Assembly (NCBI GenBank): GCA_002205965.3
Contig: NADL03000008.1
Span: 620,001 to 684,000 of the forward strand
Source of the DNA: Kappaphycus alvarezii
Taxonomy: Eukaryota; Rhodophyta; Florideophyceae; Gigartinales; Solieriaceae
Reading direction: 5' to 3'
Length of the DNA: 64,000 nt
The notes under the pieces were generated by a model. That model did not search any database, was not told the DNA's origin, and saw nothing but the letters and a program-made list of their open reading frames with translations. How positions within the stretch are numbered: the first letter of the stretch is position 1; each line of letters starts with the position of its first letter. A program made the translations under genes and the position numbers. This document shows positions 44,550-57,685 of the stretch, one piece after another.

Positions 44550-47500
44550 TGAAATGCTCGATTATGTGTCCGAGCTTGTGTTCGACCGTGTTTGTGACAA
44601 AGATAACAGCATTGTGATAGCAGTGTAGAAGTTGCGAAATGGGGAGGGTGGCAGTATGGTGGTTTTCTGACTGGGAAGAGAACGCGGGAAGAAGGAGGTG
44701 GAGATGTGGTACGTTTCCATCTTGCGCCAAATTGCTCTAGGCGAAGTCCTCTTCCAATGAAAAGGTGCCAACTGGAAAGTCAGGTAGTAAAACCCGGGGG
44801 CAAAAATCGTCATATTCAGCACCTGGGTTAGCACTTTGACCTTTTTTACTTCTTTGGTTGTTTTCGTACTCCGGTGGAGAGTGCCAAATCCAGAGCAAAT
44901 CACCAAATGTGAAATTTTACTTCGAATATAATTTGCCTCACACCGGTAGAGATGCTCTAAGGGGGATTTCTCTTTTTGGGGACATGGGAACACGATTGTG
45001 GTGACCGCATGCGAGAGTAGTGGCTTTCTACGCATGTCCCCTTATGTAGCTCTCAATAAAAAGTTAATTGTTCAATAAAAAGTAATTTAGAGGGAAAGAC
45101 ATTGATACCAAACACCGATGCGGCAGGATTCATGGAGACCATCTATTTTAAACGACAGCAGCCTAGTTATATGAAACATGATTTCAAATATGACATGGCA
45201 ACTTTACAGAATACACAGCACTCCGTGTATGTAAAGTGAAAACTATCAGTAAAGTCCTCTCAGAAAGAAATTGTTTGGTTTAAATAACTTAAATGCTTAT
45301 TTTGGCAACTTGCCAAGTTTTTAAGACTGCACGTCAGTCAATTTCAAAGTTGCCACTGATTGCCAGTGGCAACATTGTAAATTCACTGATGGGGACTAAT
45401 ATTGCCACGTTACCGGGACATTTAAAAATAAATTGAAGAAATTTGCCTGGTCAAAAGTTTACTGGTCATGTAAACTTGCCGACGGCAAAGAGGATGTTGG
45501 GGTTAAAAAGAAAGAAGAGGAATGTTTTAGTTTAAATTAAAATAATAATTATTATTATTATTGATTTTTTTCCTTAATCCACCTTTGTGGTAATGCTTAG
45601 GAACAATCAAATATCCGATTGGGACAGACACTTGTTCTGCAATAAAGGTATTGCAGAACTCCTTGCCAAGAAAATGGCACCAATCACATTTACTCCCGCT
45701 CAGTTCTTTAGACTTTGTCTGCAATTTCTGCACCGAGCACCTGTACTGGCACTGCGTCTAAGAACAGGCGTTTTCGCTCCTCATATGTTTTATTGCCATT
45801 GTAGTTGCTAAGATGTGGGCCGTCCTCATTGCTAGGCTTCCACCGGAGGCTGACCCTAAGCACCTTCTGTAGTGCCTTCTTCGGCTGAAAACGTATGCAT
45901 CTGAGCATGTGTGCTCTTCTATTGTCGCCGTCGATGAAAAAACTATAAAAAGTGGTCTGGAGTCTTATTGGTCTCCTTGCAAAATCTAAGACAGGTGTGT
46001 TTGTTAAGCTTTGCTTCACTCGTTGATTTCTTTCTTTGTTTATTGAAAGTTTTTTGCAGTTTATCTTGGGGATCGGTGATTATTTCCGTTCCGAATGATG
46101 CGTGATGACAGTGGACGTTCTTGACTGTCAAATATACGAACCATCGCCCTTCAATAAGTACTAGTTTAGCTACAAGTTTAAGGGGAGGTAATACGTTATG
46201 AAGTGGCGTGCTCTATTATCAGCGGTGAAATAGTGTGGATATGCTGTCCTTTTCCGGCCGGGAATGGCCGGATATTAAATTTTTGGATCTGGACCGGAGA
46301 CTTTACTGATGCCCAACGGGAGTGATTGCTGAAAACGAATATTTAGATCCTTCGTATGTTCAAACTTTCGATGATTTTTATTGTGCTAAGTATCTAAGGG
46401 CCAGGCATGAATGTGTTGAATGGGCGTATGAAGCGTTTTGCATTTTTCTTCGGTTTTCAGAAATCGTCTTGATACCCGATGTGAGTGTTTTATGCCGTCG
46501 CCAATCTTGTGCAGGTTGAGCTCAGATCGGGGTATCCCTTGTGTGATTTGGCTTGAATGAAGTTTGTTAAAATGAGTCCTTGCTCCTAATGTGAATTTTC
46601 TCGATGTTGTTTTTTCATTAATTTTCAATACTTCCGTTTATTTTACCGGGTTTAATTTTCAAAAGTTGATTCATTGCTGTAACATGAACTGTTGCCTTCC
46701 AGGCCGATTTACATTTGAGGTTGGAAAACTAATTGGTCTGACAAAGTGGACAAACAGAATCCGACGATTTCCGCATTCCCAGGGATGCAGGCCGAAATAA
46801 TGACAGTACAGTACTTCTCTCCGTTTTTTTGTGACTGATCTCTGCAAAAATATAGCCAGTCCAAAAATATTTGCACAGAACGCAAAAAACTCAACACAAG
46901 GGTCTCTTTTTTTCCAAATTCCAGGGCTTGTACTAATAGCACTATATCGTAGATTTCAAACGAGAGAATAAAGGCATTCCTTTTACGCGCAAAAATTCTT
47001 TCTCCTTATGATTTTGTTTGTAAAGTACATGTATAAACTATATATGCTGTACTTTATGGTTTATATATAGTATTATATAATATCTTTCCTTTTTCTACGC
47101 GAAGAAAATTCTGGCCCTTCATATTGTTTCTTTGTTTCTCTTTTTCTTTTTTCTACGATTAACTTCTTCCTTGACAATAATTATTTCAATCTTTCGGGTT
47201 ATTTGATCTTCTTCGACCCTAAATATCTTTATTCATAATCAAGATTCCTATACGTAATTTCGTCTATAAATTATCCATTTTAAGGAAGTTTCTACTAATG
47301 TCCATCGCAAAACCAATTATCGCCTCCGTTTTTAATTCAATAAGCCTATCAATCAGATAGTGATGGCTCTATTTAAGGCCACCTGGTAGTGAAAACTCAT
47401 CCGCAAACCTCAACAGAATTCAACAATTTCCAATCACCTTCTACAGTCATAATCCACGAATTCTCCTGCCATTCCCATTCCAAATTCTCCTCCTTCCCTT

Positions 47501-50500
47501 CACGATCTCCCGCTATTCCTCTTGGACCGTACAATAGAGGACTACCTTTGTCCCCAAACGAGAAAGCGCGTGACAGAACTCGTCGCTCGCCATCTGGTCG
47601 AGTAGATGCACAAAGGTAAAGGCAGAGGTTTGAGAAAGGATATGCTGAGGCTGCAGAAAGCTCGAGGAGCTCGTTGAACCTGATTACCTATATGAGACAA
47701 ATGAAGGAGAGGAGACCTGGAACGGCTGGAGGATGAAGAAGGGAGTTTTGAAGAGTCGATGACGAGGGGATGTATGACGGGGCATAGGGATAGAAGGAAT
47801 AAATAGATCGGCCAGGTTTCTCGGCCATGGATAACGTTGAAGAGAAAGTAGATGAGGTGGATTCTTTGCAGGAAGGTCAGGCAATCTTGATCCTCAGAGA
47901 TATGTTACGGACTACGGGGAATTTATGATGTCTTAAATTAATTGCTAGGGTCTGATAGAGGAGACGAAAATTGTGAGGAGTAGATTGGTTTTTCTGTCAA
48001 ATATCTTTCGCCGAAATAATATAGTCCAGCAGAAGTCTTTTCCTGTATTTTTTTGGTGCGTTAGGTAGTTTTATTATATCATGGTTTTAAAAAGGGCCTA
48101 CATAAGCTAAATAAAACTGCTTCAAGCAGTTTATTCTTCTATGTAGAGATTCATTCGGAGACGGAGAAGTTGGGAGTGACCTTCGAAGCGAAAAAATTCG
48201 TCAGCTCTCCAGCCTCTAAGCGAGGTGAATAGATTTACCCTTTAGAATTGGTTACTAGAATAGTGGCCCTTCTTTCACTTCCATTCCTCCTCCTTGACCG
48301 GACGTCTATTGTAGCAATCAGCTGCTTGCAACAGCTCTCATCCCTGGTAGTTGGTGGTTTTTTCCATTGAGCTAGTTTTACCCTATCAATGGACATGAAT
48401 CTGTTGGACATCAGCTGGAATTTTTATTTTTAAGCCTATTTTCTGTACTCACGGGCTGACAAAGAATCAAGGGAGATTGTCTAGAAAACTGCCAGTACTA
48501 AGCCCGCAGTCAGGCGTCAGCACTACAAAAAAAACATTTATCGGACATGTTAGTTTCAGCTTAAGGCATAACCATGGTTAGAATTTGGAGCACCTCAAAC
48601 TCGCCCTCCTCTACCGCATAGAGCAGACATGAAATTCACATCCTCTGTGGATCTGTCATCTCTAAGTTTTACCTAGCAAGAAACTAAAAGGGCAACTTCC
48701 GTCGCGTAGATTGACATCAACAAAGAAACAATCTGCTCGAGAAAACTCAAAATCCTTAGAAACAACATCTCACAGCACCATCGACAGAAGTCAGGAATCT
48801 CAGCATGTACCTAAAATTATTCAGCCGTGCCAATGCAATGCAGAATCATGGCAAATACCCATGACGCGGCATCTGCAGTGCTGAATGAAAATATTTCGTA
48901 ACTATAACGCCATCAACTCGAGGATACTGACTAACGCATGGTTTATATGGAAAAGCACGACCCCTGGCCGGGAAGCTCATAAGAATACCAAAAAGATGTG
49001 TAGCCCCCTAATGCTATAAACTAGCAGTCCATTCCATTCAATATACCAGCCTGTTCATGAGTATCTCAACTCAGTTTACACAGAAGATATGAATGTTCTC
49101 AAGTCTCCGTGAAAACACTTTCCTGACCGTCGTAGTGATGACCATTGAGTATCAACACAAACATAAGTCGAGTAGTGCACGTATTTATTCCGCAGAGTAG
49201 CAAGTAGAAGACACTGTCTCGAAAAGTTGAATTTAAGAAAATTGCGGTACAAATGCTGTTCAACATACTGAAAGATCCTAATTATTTCGTCTATAAAGAC
49301 CTTTTACTTCACCAAAAACAGAGAAAGAAGCTCATTCACTCTCCCAATGAGTAAAAACAATCTGCAGCCCCACAAAAAATCCTCCGAACTTACGCCAAGA
49401 CTGCTGTGATTTTGCGGGGAATTCGAATCCTGTCAATACCAAAATCACGAGTTGTTCAACTTACGCCAGTCTCGTGAACATTGCGGAACCCGGTCATCTC
49501 CGTAACAGAAAGCCCATGAACGCTGCCGAGAAAGTCGGCAACGGCTCTTCGCAGCTCGACGCAGAATACACCACTCTTCAGAACTCTTTTACTGAACGAG
49601 AAATTCTCGGCCAGTGAATGTTACATGAGATTTGTTTATAAATCAGGAAAATAATGAATCGTTCTCCACAATCCCACAATGGAAATGAAAATCTGACCAT
49701 CCCCATCCTCACTACTACCAACACCGTTTAATACTCATCACGCACTCACTCTGGCTATCAAATAGTCCAAACGAAATATAGTGCCTTTTTTGTTCTTTCA
49801 ATGGCCATCTGTTGTATTCTACAGGTTCACCGTCCTTTGTGACGTGGAATTTTATAGACCTTACAGCTCTACACAAATTTATTTATCTGCTGCAGATTCA
49901 AACCACTATTAACCTCATAACAGGTACGCTAGGCACTTTGCTGTCATTATTCATTTCTTGCTGTTCTTGACAAAAATTTTGACCCATTGGTACACTCGGA
50001 ATAGTTACGAGCACGTTGCACACTGGGATATTTTATCACTGCTTTACCACTCAAAAGTTGCCTTGATATCACATTCCACTCGGACCAATGTCCGTCTTAC
50101 ATGTTGTAAGAATGTGTCAGTCGTGCTGACTACATGTCCCGAAGCGCACTTGCGATACCTTCAGAGCTGTTTACGGAAAACCCTTTGCAAATACTATCAT
50201 TCGACTACATTTACCTTCGACAATAAGCTATCTATACTTCTGTATAACTCTTTCTGGAGCTGTCGGCTCAATCTAACCAGCCTCGACAGAGATTCAACCA
50301 AAGTTCAACTAATATATGCCATTGTGCGCTAGCACCTCAGACCTACCACTCTTTGAAAAATAAGCTCCTGTCAGTACGCACCCTCGCCACCAATTATGAA
50401 CTAGTACAGTTCATACGCCGCCGAGCTCTACCAATCCACACGAACCAAGGATATTAAAAAGTATTTGGAAAAGGAAAATAGAGTAGCTGAAAATAAGGTT

Positions 50501-50889
50501 ACTTAGTAGACCTCGATCACTATCCTAAAAAAAAGACCAGAATCAAAACCATTCACGCATTCAAACTTCATAAATGCGAACCCGTAATTGCTGGACCTCT
50601 GACTCCATCCGAAACAACCAAGCGAATCCTTTGTCATCTACAACATCCAACTACCATCCAATTAGGCCACAGACTACCACCACAACCCGGAATGAGCAAT
50701 TTTTGCTGCTCTCCCAAAGGAACATATTTCCGCAAAGACAACCCAAGCAACCACGGCTACTAACCTAGCCATACGCCTGAATGGCCAAAGACACCGAAAA
50801 ATCGCAACTGATACTTAACTATGCAACTTGCTACATCCAACTCGAACCTATAAATGACACACTCCATAAGACCGTTAAAATTACTGAAA
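44550..50889. other. AT-rich 6.3-kb stretch without a recognisable gene
   Basis: Open stretches are short and biased by AT-richness. Longer ones are 44562-45035 minus (157 codons, with no family resemblance), 45708-46131 minus in two frames, 47389-47619 plus and 49958-50332 plus (124 codons); none shows a known motif. There is a short AT palindrome-like block at 47035-47078. It probably consists of very old element sequence. Confidence 0.35.
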
Positions 50890-51178
50890 TTTGCCAAAGG
50901 TAAAGAGTTGCAGGTTTTAAATGAAGTATGAATACCCCCTTGCCCATCGGCCTGCGGATTCATCCTGTCTAAATATATCACGGATAATGTAAATTATAAT
51001 TACTGCAGACGCAAATATAGATTAAAGTTGACGTGGTAAATGTCACATGCTTTTCAATAAGGCTTCGTATTGGCACCACCACTTGAATTGTATTCAAAAT
51101 AATCTTGAGTTTGACTGGAGGGATCATTTAAAAGTGGCTATCGACCGTTTCATTAGGATGACTCTGTCGCATTAAAAT
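50890..51178 (-). repeat. Left terminal direct repeat of the gag-only element
   Basis: Shares with 52310-52577 the ordered blocks ATGAATA-CCTTGCCCAT, GATTCAT, AATTATAATTACTGCAGACG-like and GTCGCATTAAAATG, at moderate identity. Confidence 0.5.
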
Positions 51179-51690
51179 GTTATAGGCACGATTAACACTT
51201 TGGTGTTGTTGTAGGAATGAATACTGATCGATGGACTACATTGAGTTTTACGATGGAATTTGAGGTGGCAACCGTTAGGAAGGCTCATCTATTCCCATTG
51301 CGAGATCGGATCACTCGAAGTTGCTGCGACGAATGCTACACTGGGGTAATATAATTTTGGCTGGGTGCTTGAAATGATTGGATACCTAGTATAGTATACG
51401 TAGTATAAGTAGGGCGATCAGTCACCTCTGCAAGGTCATAAAGTGTTGAACTAAGAAAGTACATCGCTAGTCTATTTTCCCCTTGTGAAGCTTTGGTTGC
51501 TATCACCCAGCACCTTCCAGTAAAATCTCATCCAGCTCCATTGTTATTTGTATGTTAACCGCAGTTCTTATTGAAACCATTGTATATGGACTCTTTCGTT
51601 TCTTAGAACTTCCAGTTCTAGCCCAATGTTGCTCTTCATGCTCCTATACACGAAGATAGTTAGTTTGATCCCAAGAATATGCAGCCGAGC

Positions 51691-52286
51691 TTACTTGGAT
51701 ACTTGCAATAACATACCCAAGAGGGGAATTTTAATTATCTCCGAACGAAGCAAAAAAGGTAGAAAATCGCTTATCCTCATCCACAATGCATCGCAGAGCG
51801 TCAAGTTGATTATACAGAGACTTAAACACCTACAAATACTCGTCCAGAGACTGATCTTTGCACTATACTCGATTAAGATTCCTCTGAAGTTGAACATTTG
51901 TGGCATTTTTTTTGTAGCGGCGTATCTCTCTTTCAAAAGAGCCCACATTTTTTCCGGGTCCTCTTCCACGGGAAACATAGCCTGACGGGCTTTTTCCTGG
52001 TTTTTGAATAGGGAGAGCTCGAAATTTGATGATCTTCTTCTTCACATCCGACAACAGAGAAGGCTCCCGTGATGTGCCATCATCGTGTAAAATAGCCTTC
52101 TGGAGATCCGCTTCGACAATTGACCAGCACTCTTTGAACTGCAGCGCGGCCTCCGTGCACGTCTGCTTGAGACAAAATTCTTCTCATAAACCAACTTTTT
52201 AAAGTATAAAATTTCCTGCCTTTCTCCGTTCTACGAGACGTAAACGATGAATCGAAAATATAAAAGCTGATCAAGCGGGAGTCCAC
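51691..52286 (-). pseudogene. Copia gag fragment (UBN2 type)
   Basis: Minus strand: CWSIVEADLQKAILHDDG (about 52110), then PEKMWALLKERYAATKKMPQMFNFRG (about 51940), which matches the copia capsid signature (W.LL.ERYA....M....F...). It continues LSLCIINLTLCDALWMRI to about 51691. Several stops and frame changes. No zinc knuckle, protease or pol follows before the left repeat. Confidence 0.7.
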
Positions 52287-52309
52287 GAGAACTTAACGCA
52301 CCAATGCTG

Positions 52310-52577
52310 CCAAAACTGACAAAGTTGACGGTTTTCAAATGATGGATGAATATCCTCTTGCCCATATTCCTTTAGATTCATACTTTTATACCGAATAATG
52401 AAAATTCTAATTACTACAGACGAAAGTATCAATTAATGGATACTTTATTGACATGATTTCCATTAAAATAATCCCTCATCATTAGGAGCATTGCTTTAAG
52501 TGTATCCAAAGTCGTTTTGGTGAGGAGGCCAGGGATTATTTCGAATCGCATGAATTATGAGGAAAATGCAGTCGCAT
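52310..52577 (-). repeat. Right terminal direct repeat of the gag-only element
   Basis: Partner of 50890-51178, in the same orientation, and next to the gag start. Confidence 0.5.
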
Positions 52578-52580
52578 TAA

Positions 52581-53739
52581 AATGAAATGGACGCAACTAA
52601 AAAAATAGTAAAAAACCACGCAGGAAAAAATCAGAGATCACAGCAAAGAAATTAACAGAAAAGAATCATCATTCTAACACAGAAAACTGCACCCTTTCAA
52701 CACGCGAAATTCAACAAAGCGCCCAAACCACCCAAACCCCTACTACTTCATTCGTATATATACGAGTAGGTACATGTGCTGTCTAATTCAATCGGCGTAT
52801 TAAGAACAGTAGTCGCAATTTACTGACTTTTTCGGACGCTGAGATTCATTTTCTCAACGTCTATCTCCTTAAATCGCGATAATAAGCCCTTTATTAATCA
52901 TAACTCACCTAGCCTGACAATCTGTAATAAATGAACGACGGACCACATATTACGCAAGAAAAAGCAAAATAATTCCACCACTTTTCCCTAAAAAGGCGTC
53001 ATTAAGTCAATGGCCCTACCCTGAACGTACGTACAACCCATTCACTGCAGAAAAATTAGCGGGCAGAAAGATCAGACAAATACTGCTGAATTCGAACAGG
53101 GTAGCAATTTCCACGATAACTTCTTGGAGGATGTGATCTAAGACGCAGCATTCAAATAAAACCTCATGATCCACACTGCTGCAATAATTACCCAATTAGC
53201 TCTATGCCATGGCAACCGTGCCCTACCGGGCCCCCTCTTTATCTTTCGTCAACCAGGTCACGTACCTATATGCTACCCTACTACCAGACTCCAGCCCAGG
53301 ACAAGGATCATTTAATACATGAACATGCAAGGCAACCACGTAATACCCGTATGATAACCTGCCTCAGAAAAGTGCTCCTAAGGCAGAGTTGCTTATTTCA
53401 AAGCTTACAACTCCAGACAATATCCATCACGCACAAATTATATAGCCCTCATAAATACAATCGGTCCGCTCCCTAACCTTCCCTACACTCGGAAAAAAGT
53501 TATCCCGTTACCTGATGCTTAACTATAGGCCCTTGTCCTTGACAAGTAATTGCTAACTCTATACCAAATCCACAAGTTGAAATGGTGAATAACAAAAAAA
53601 TCTCAACCTCCGCGGAAAATGACCCCACGTAAGATTTCCTAGCGCTGCAAGCACTCGGGATACCTCCAACTAGACCGGAAGGCACGTTTTTCCAGAATAA
53701 GAGACCATATGGAACCACACCTTCAATATGAACCCATCC
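52581..53739. other. No clear gene; possibly upstream part of the copia remnant
   Basis: AT-rich. Plus-strand fragments from about 53600 (LALQALGIPPTRPEGTFF) could belong to the copia pol remnant that follows, but no diagnostic motif is visible. Confidence 0.3.
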
Positions 53740-55898
53740 ATACAGCAGCGTAAAAGGCCGAAAGGATAGCTTTTCCGCTACTAGTGACGCGAACAGCGCA
53801 CCATTAGTAGTCCAAAGGTACTTCTAACTCTGCTCGGATTGTCACACGAGCCTTGCTCGCAATCCAATGCCGTATACATCCGATAAAAGCCAAAACTCAA
53901 TAGCATGATCAGTTAGTCTGACTGAAAAGGAATCCTAATGCGAAAAATCTTCGAAAAAACTCCGGTGGCCAATATATATTACAACAACTTACTAAAAATC
54001 GCACAGAGTACAGCTGCAAGCATAATGGCGCTAACACGTCCTCTCCTCCGAAGAATTGGACGGCACGACCATCCTTATTGCAGTCAGAATTGACGATTTT
54101 CTATCTACGAAGCCACTATACGCCCTTTTCGACGAACTCTACGAAGTACTTCAGCTGAATTGTTGAAATTAACCTCAAGAAGTAGGTATCATGATTTCGG
54201 TCATTCTACGACGTACCTTAAGTTGCAAATATCTTCACTCTAGGTGGATCTATACACTTGTTTCAACCACATATCATCCAAACTTCACTTTAAAATCAAT
54301 ATTTTATCAATCCAACCCAATTGCACCCCATTTCCAAAAAAAGATTCGAACGTAGCAAACCCATATTAAACCTCCAAAAACACCACATATAATTCTTTTA
54401 AATAAGTATCGATTAAATAAGATGTACTGTACAACACCAATGGACCAAAAATCATGTGCACCGTGAGCTAATTGGCTGAACAGATGAAAAAGTCTACGAT
54501 ACATCACTTAAAATGCTCAAACGGCTCATGAAATACACTGTCCTGCACGCTCAAATACGATATGCTCTACAGTAGGCGATTGAAAGGCACTACGTATATG
54601 CACCTCTCACGTCACAAAGTGATACAAATTTTCCAACACTAGAGCCTCTCTCAAACCTGAATCATCCATTGTGCATGGGGCACCTATCGCATGTTCCAGC
54701 CGCGAGAAAAACGTTGTGGAGAAATTACCTGTACTGCCGAGAACTTAGCCGACTGCGATGCCACCCAACAAGTTAAATGGATCACCCGACTCTTTCTGAC
54801 TTTGATATACACAACTTATCCTGAATGCAATTCACGGTGCGCAGCTTTTCTCTGCGATTTATTGGATCCCTTCGGACAATGAGAAGACCGAAAAACATAC
54901 ACATAGACTCACTGTGCTTTATCTGCACCTCTTATTCTTTTGCATCCTGTGATGCAGTAGCACAGCTCGCCGATGGCGAGTAGAAATTCGGTTTCGTAGA
55001 GCGGGAGTGATTCCTTGAACGGCTGGACAGTGTGATTTTCCTCCGAGTTGTAAGACCGGACATGGATCCGCTAAATGGTGTAACCTTGCGAGGAAACAGT
55101 TCAAAAGGTCCGAGTACACTAGCGATGCAAACCAGGGCAAAAACGTTTAGAATTGGGTCAGCAGCGCTGAGTATCTCACTTGGAGTATCTCCTTTGGAGA
55201 TAAGGGTGTTTTCACAACTGGAAACCTTAAATTTATCATTATTATGTAGATACCAGACTCCGAGCGCCAATAATGAGTAAATATGACGACTAAATATGAA
55301 CAGGGTAATACAATGGGTCAGCGAGGGGATAGGAGGAAACTTGAGAAGATAAACGCGGCGGGTGCAAAAATAGCCGTTGGTGAGAAGTTTCAGAGAGAAA
55401 GTTGGGATTTTAAGTCAGGGTAAATACCTAGATGGCTTTTTATTCAGTAACCATAGCGTTCTGGTAAGTATTAACACAATTCAGGAAGCATAGAGCTATA
55501 TATATACGGCGCCGTAAGTAAATTCAACGTCAGACAAGTAACAAACGTCGAAGTGAAAGATAATTTTGGTCGAAAGTTGCCAATGAGTTGCTCTCACCTG
55601 CGAAAAATCAGTTCAAAGTTGGGGACTGGGTGTATCACCAAAATTAGATCTGCCCATGGCAGTACCGGAGTAGTGCTAATTGCACTTTAAATCCTTTAAC
55701 AGACTTATCATCGACAACACCTCAGCAATACAGGTTTCACACTCTACCTCACCTACTAAACGCCACAAGCTCCTACATATCTCAGATTACTATCTAGCCC
55801 ACCACGTTCAACATGGAAACATAGTCATCTATTATGTTCCGACTAACATCAATGGCGCCAATTTTCTCACCAAATCTCTGGAGAAAATTAAAAACTGA
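53740..55898 (+). pseudogene. Copia pol remnant (RT and RNase H), split by a nested element
   Basis: Plus strand. RT: TTILIAVRIDDFLS near 54070, the second Asp pair region (IDD for the usual VDD), with LFDELYEVLQL after it. RNase H first half: CDATQQVKWITRLF near 54760. It stops at about 54825 and resumes at about 55685 with NRLIIDNTSAIQVSHS, PTKRHKLLHISDYYLA, then IVIYYVPTNINGANFLTKSLEKIKN, the normal C-terminal end of a copia polyprotein. The two halves fit when the 54826-55684 insert is removed. Many stops upstream; old copy. Its LTRs were not identified. Confidence 0.8.
54826..55684 (-). mobile_element. 0.8-kb inverted-repeat element, copy 2, inside a copia RNase H gene
   Basis: Left end TGCAATTCACGGTGCGCAGC and right end (minus strand) TGCAATTAGCACTAC; the insert interrupts the RNase H reading frame. 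It shares with copy 1 (12029-12834) the blocks GGTGCGCAG, CAATGAGAA, TGATGCAGTAGCACAGC, AGTGATTCCTTG, TCTCCTTTGGAGATAA-like, GCGCCAAT and CAAGTAA. On the minus strand both read ...KES.PL...F..(P/A).A.LCYCI. Right arm more decayed than in copy 1. Confidence 0.65.
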
Positions 55899-56244
55899 AC
55901 TCCAGAGTTCGGACGTCAGCATTCAGGCGGGCCTCTTATCTACTTAAAAGACAGCAGTGGCGCACGTACTCAAAGTAGAGCCCCTTGTCGACAATTATCG
56001 CCGGCAGGATCCACCTTTTTCACCCTAAACTTATGGTAAAAGGGTGAAACCAAGAAAAATAAATCATAATTGCATCGAACGGAAGAACCAAGGTAGACTG
56101 TCTCATCAAACAGCCCAAATAGCGAAAAACTGCTCTCCACCGCCTTTTTCTAGATGTTTGACCACGGCCTATGTTTAGTGAGTCAATGCTCTCCAAAAAG
56201 TAAATAATAATCAGGGGGTACAATTAGGCCTTTATGAAGAATAC
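55899..56244. other. No gene recognised
   Basis: Follows the copia RNase H end; the 3' LTR of that copia would be expected here but could not be identified without its partner. Confidence 0.3.
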
Positions 56245-56475
56245 TGCTCGCACAGAGTGTGTGTGACTCTGGAGCCCTGAAAGGTGTTCTTTTCTTTTAT
56301 TCCGTCCTGTCCTCCGCAGTCCCCGATTCTAGCCTAGAACCTTCCATTAACTACCCACTTAGCGCTGTACCCATTGCTGCGCAGGCGATGGCTCGGTAAA
56401 CCACAAATGTCGTCACGATGCATGCCCCGTCGCCTACTGTGCTTACATCACTATGTGTCAATGTGGTGTGCTACA
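56245..56475 (-). repeat. 3' LTR of the gypsy element
   Basis: On the minus strand runs TGTAGCACACC ... GTGCGAGCA (TG...CA). Shares with 59327-59561 the long blocks GTAAACCACAAATGTCGTC, ACGATGCATGCC and CCTGAAAGGTGTT. Confidence 0.7.
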
Positions 56476-56489
56476 ATCCTCTCTCCTCA
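56476..56489 (-). promoter_or_regulatory. Polypurine tract of the gypsy element
   Basis: Read on the minus strand the bases next to the 3' LTR are GAGGAGAGAGGAT, a purine run in the position that primes plus-strand synthesis. Confidence 0.6.
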
Positions 56490-56737
56490 TGGCGAGTATC
56501 TCCCAACGAGCGTCGCGGATTATCAACTAACTACTTGTTAACAAACTTGTCCATGAACTGTTGTAGCAAATCAGGGACATCCTCATCCATTATGTTGATA
56601 TTTCCCAGCCTGGTTCTTTATGGTCGAATCCTTTTTCATTTAGTAATTACCTCAACTGCTTGGCAGATCGGTGGCTATCGTTCCAGCAGTTTTGATACTA
56701 ACTTGTAGTTTGCTTTTTTGGTCAATAGTTTCGCTAT

Positions 56738-57350
56738 CTAGTCTGGATGTATCTGCGAGTCAGCGTAAAACTTTAGTCGGTTCGCATGCACAAGTGAGAG
56801 TTTGCGGTTGATTACATCTTGACATTCGAAGACCCACCCTGACTGTACGCGGCTAATGCGCTGTGGGCCACACCACCGTACCTGAAGTTTATGTCCATCC
56901 TTCGGAACTTTCTTGACCACTAGAACATAGTCACCTACGGAAAGTTGGCACTTACGTTCATTCACTCGTTTTGTTTGCGGTTGACAGCTTCTCGTCCAGA
57001 TGTGCGACGTTCCCGCAACATCATGATGCATTTCTTCGAGCGCCTGCAAAATGTTTTCAACATGTAACAATTGCAATAGTTTGACCTCATCTACTCTCTT
57101 TGGTCTCATCGCTTGAGGAGGCATCAAAATTCTGAGAAGATTTTCTGCTGGTAGCCCGGCAACAAGGGTGATATACGCATTGCACCCGAGAGAGTCACAC
57201 TTTTTTGATTAAGAGCAGGCTGTATAATCGGAAGAACAAGCGGCATTCAGTCTCATTCATCCTAAATTCAGATAAGGTGCTCTGTAGCATCGCAGAACCT
57301 CACGGACATACTCGCTCCACAGTACAGTTCGCTTTAGGAGTATTTTTTTG
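56738..57350 (-). pseudogene. Ty3/gypsy integrase, C-terminal part
   Basis: Minus strand: a core-domain piece CTVERVCPEVLRCYRAPY-like near 57320 (after a frame change), then CNAYITLVAGLPAENLLRI near 57150, then the C-terminal domain: VNERKCQLSVGDYVLVVKKVP, DGHKLQVRWCGPQRISRV and SLVHANRLKFYADSQ, ending at 56738. The GDYVLV...L..RW.GP block is the GPY/F module of gypsy integrases. Frame changes in the core; no catalytic Asp visible. Confidence 0.8.
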
Positions 57351-57685
57351 TGAAATGGTGTTGCGCGTGTAGTGCTTCGTTGATAGCTGCGTTAGCTGTT
57401 TCTTGAAGTGCTTTCTCGGTCTGATATCCACGTCGGCGCATCACACCAAAAGCAGAAAACTATTTGAGCAGAGCGTTTGAAACTGATGCGCTTTCGGCCT
57501 CCTTGTATGGTTCTAGCCAGCTGTAAGTGGAAGCATGATCTTTCCTTTATCATGACATATTCTTCACAAGTACTATTTTTGCCTATAAACAGGAAGTCAA
57601 AACGTATCAACTCATTGGATTATCAGCATGCAGAGATTGACCGTACGGCCGAGGCGGTACCAGTAGCGCCGATAGTAGATGCCTA

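Larger units (their letters stand above)
50890..52580 (-). mobile_element. Gag-only copia-type derivative with terminal direct repeats
   Basis: Two diverged direct repeats of ~290 bp (50890-51178 and 52310-52577) flank about 1.1 kb that contains a copia gag fragment on the minus strand and nothing of pol. This is the layout called TR-GAG in plants. The right repeat lies next to the gag N-terminus, as a 5' LTR should. Ends are approximate and the repeats are old. Confidence 0.5.

Noticed and set aside
49958..50332. 124-codon ORF
   Set aside because: Cys/Leu/Ser/Thr-rich with no motif; AT-rich background. Left inside the gap note.
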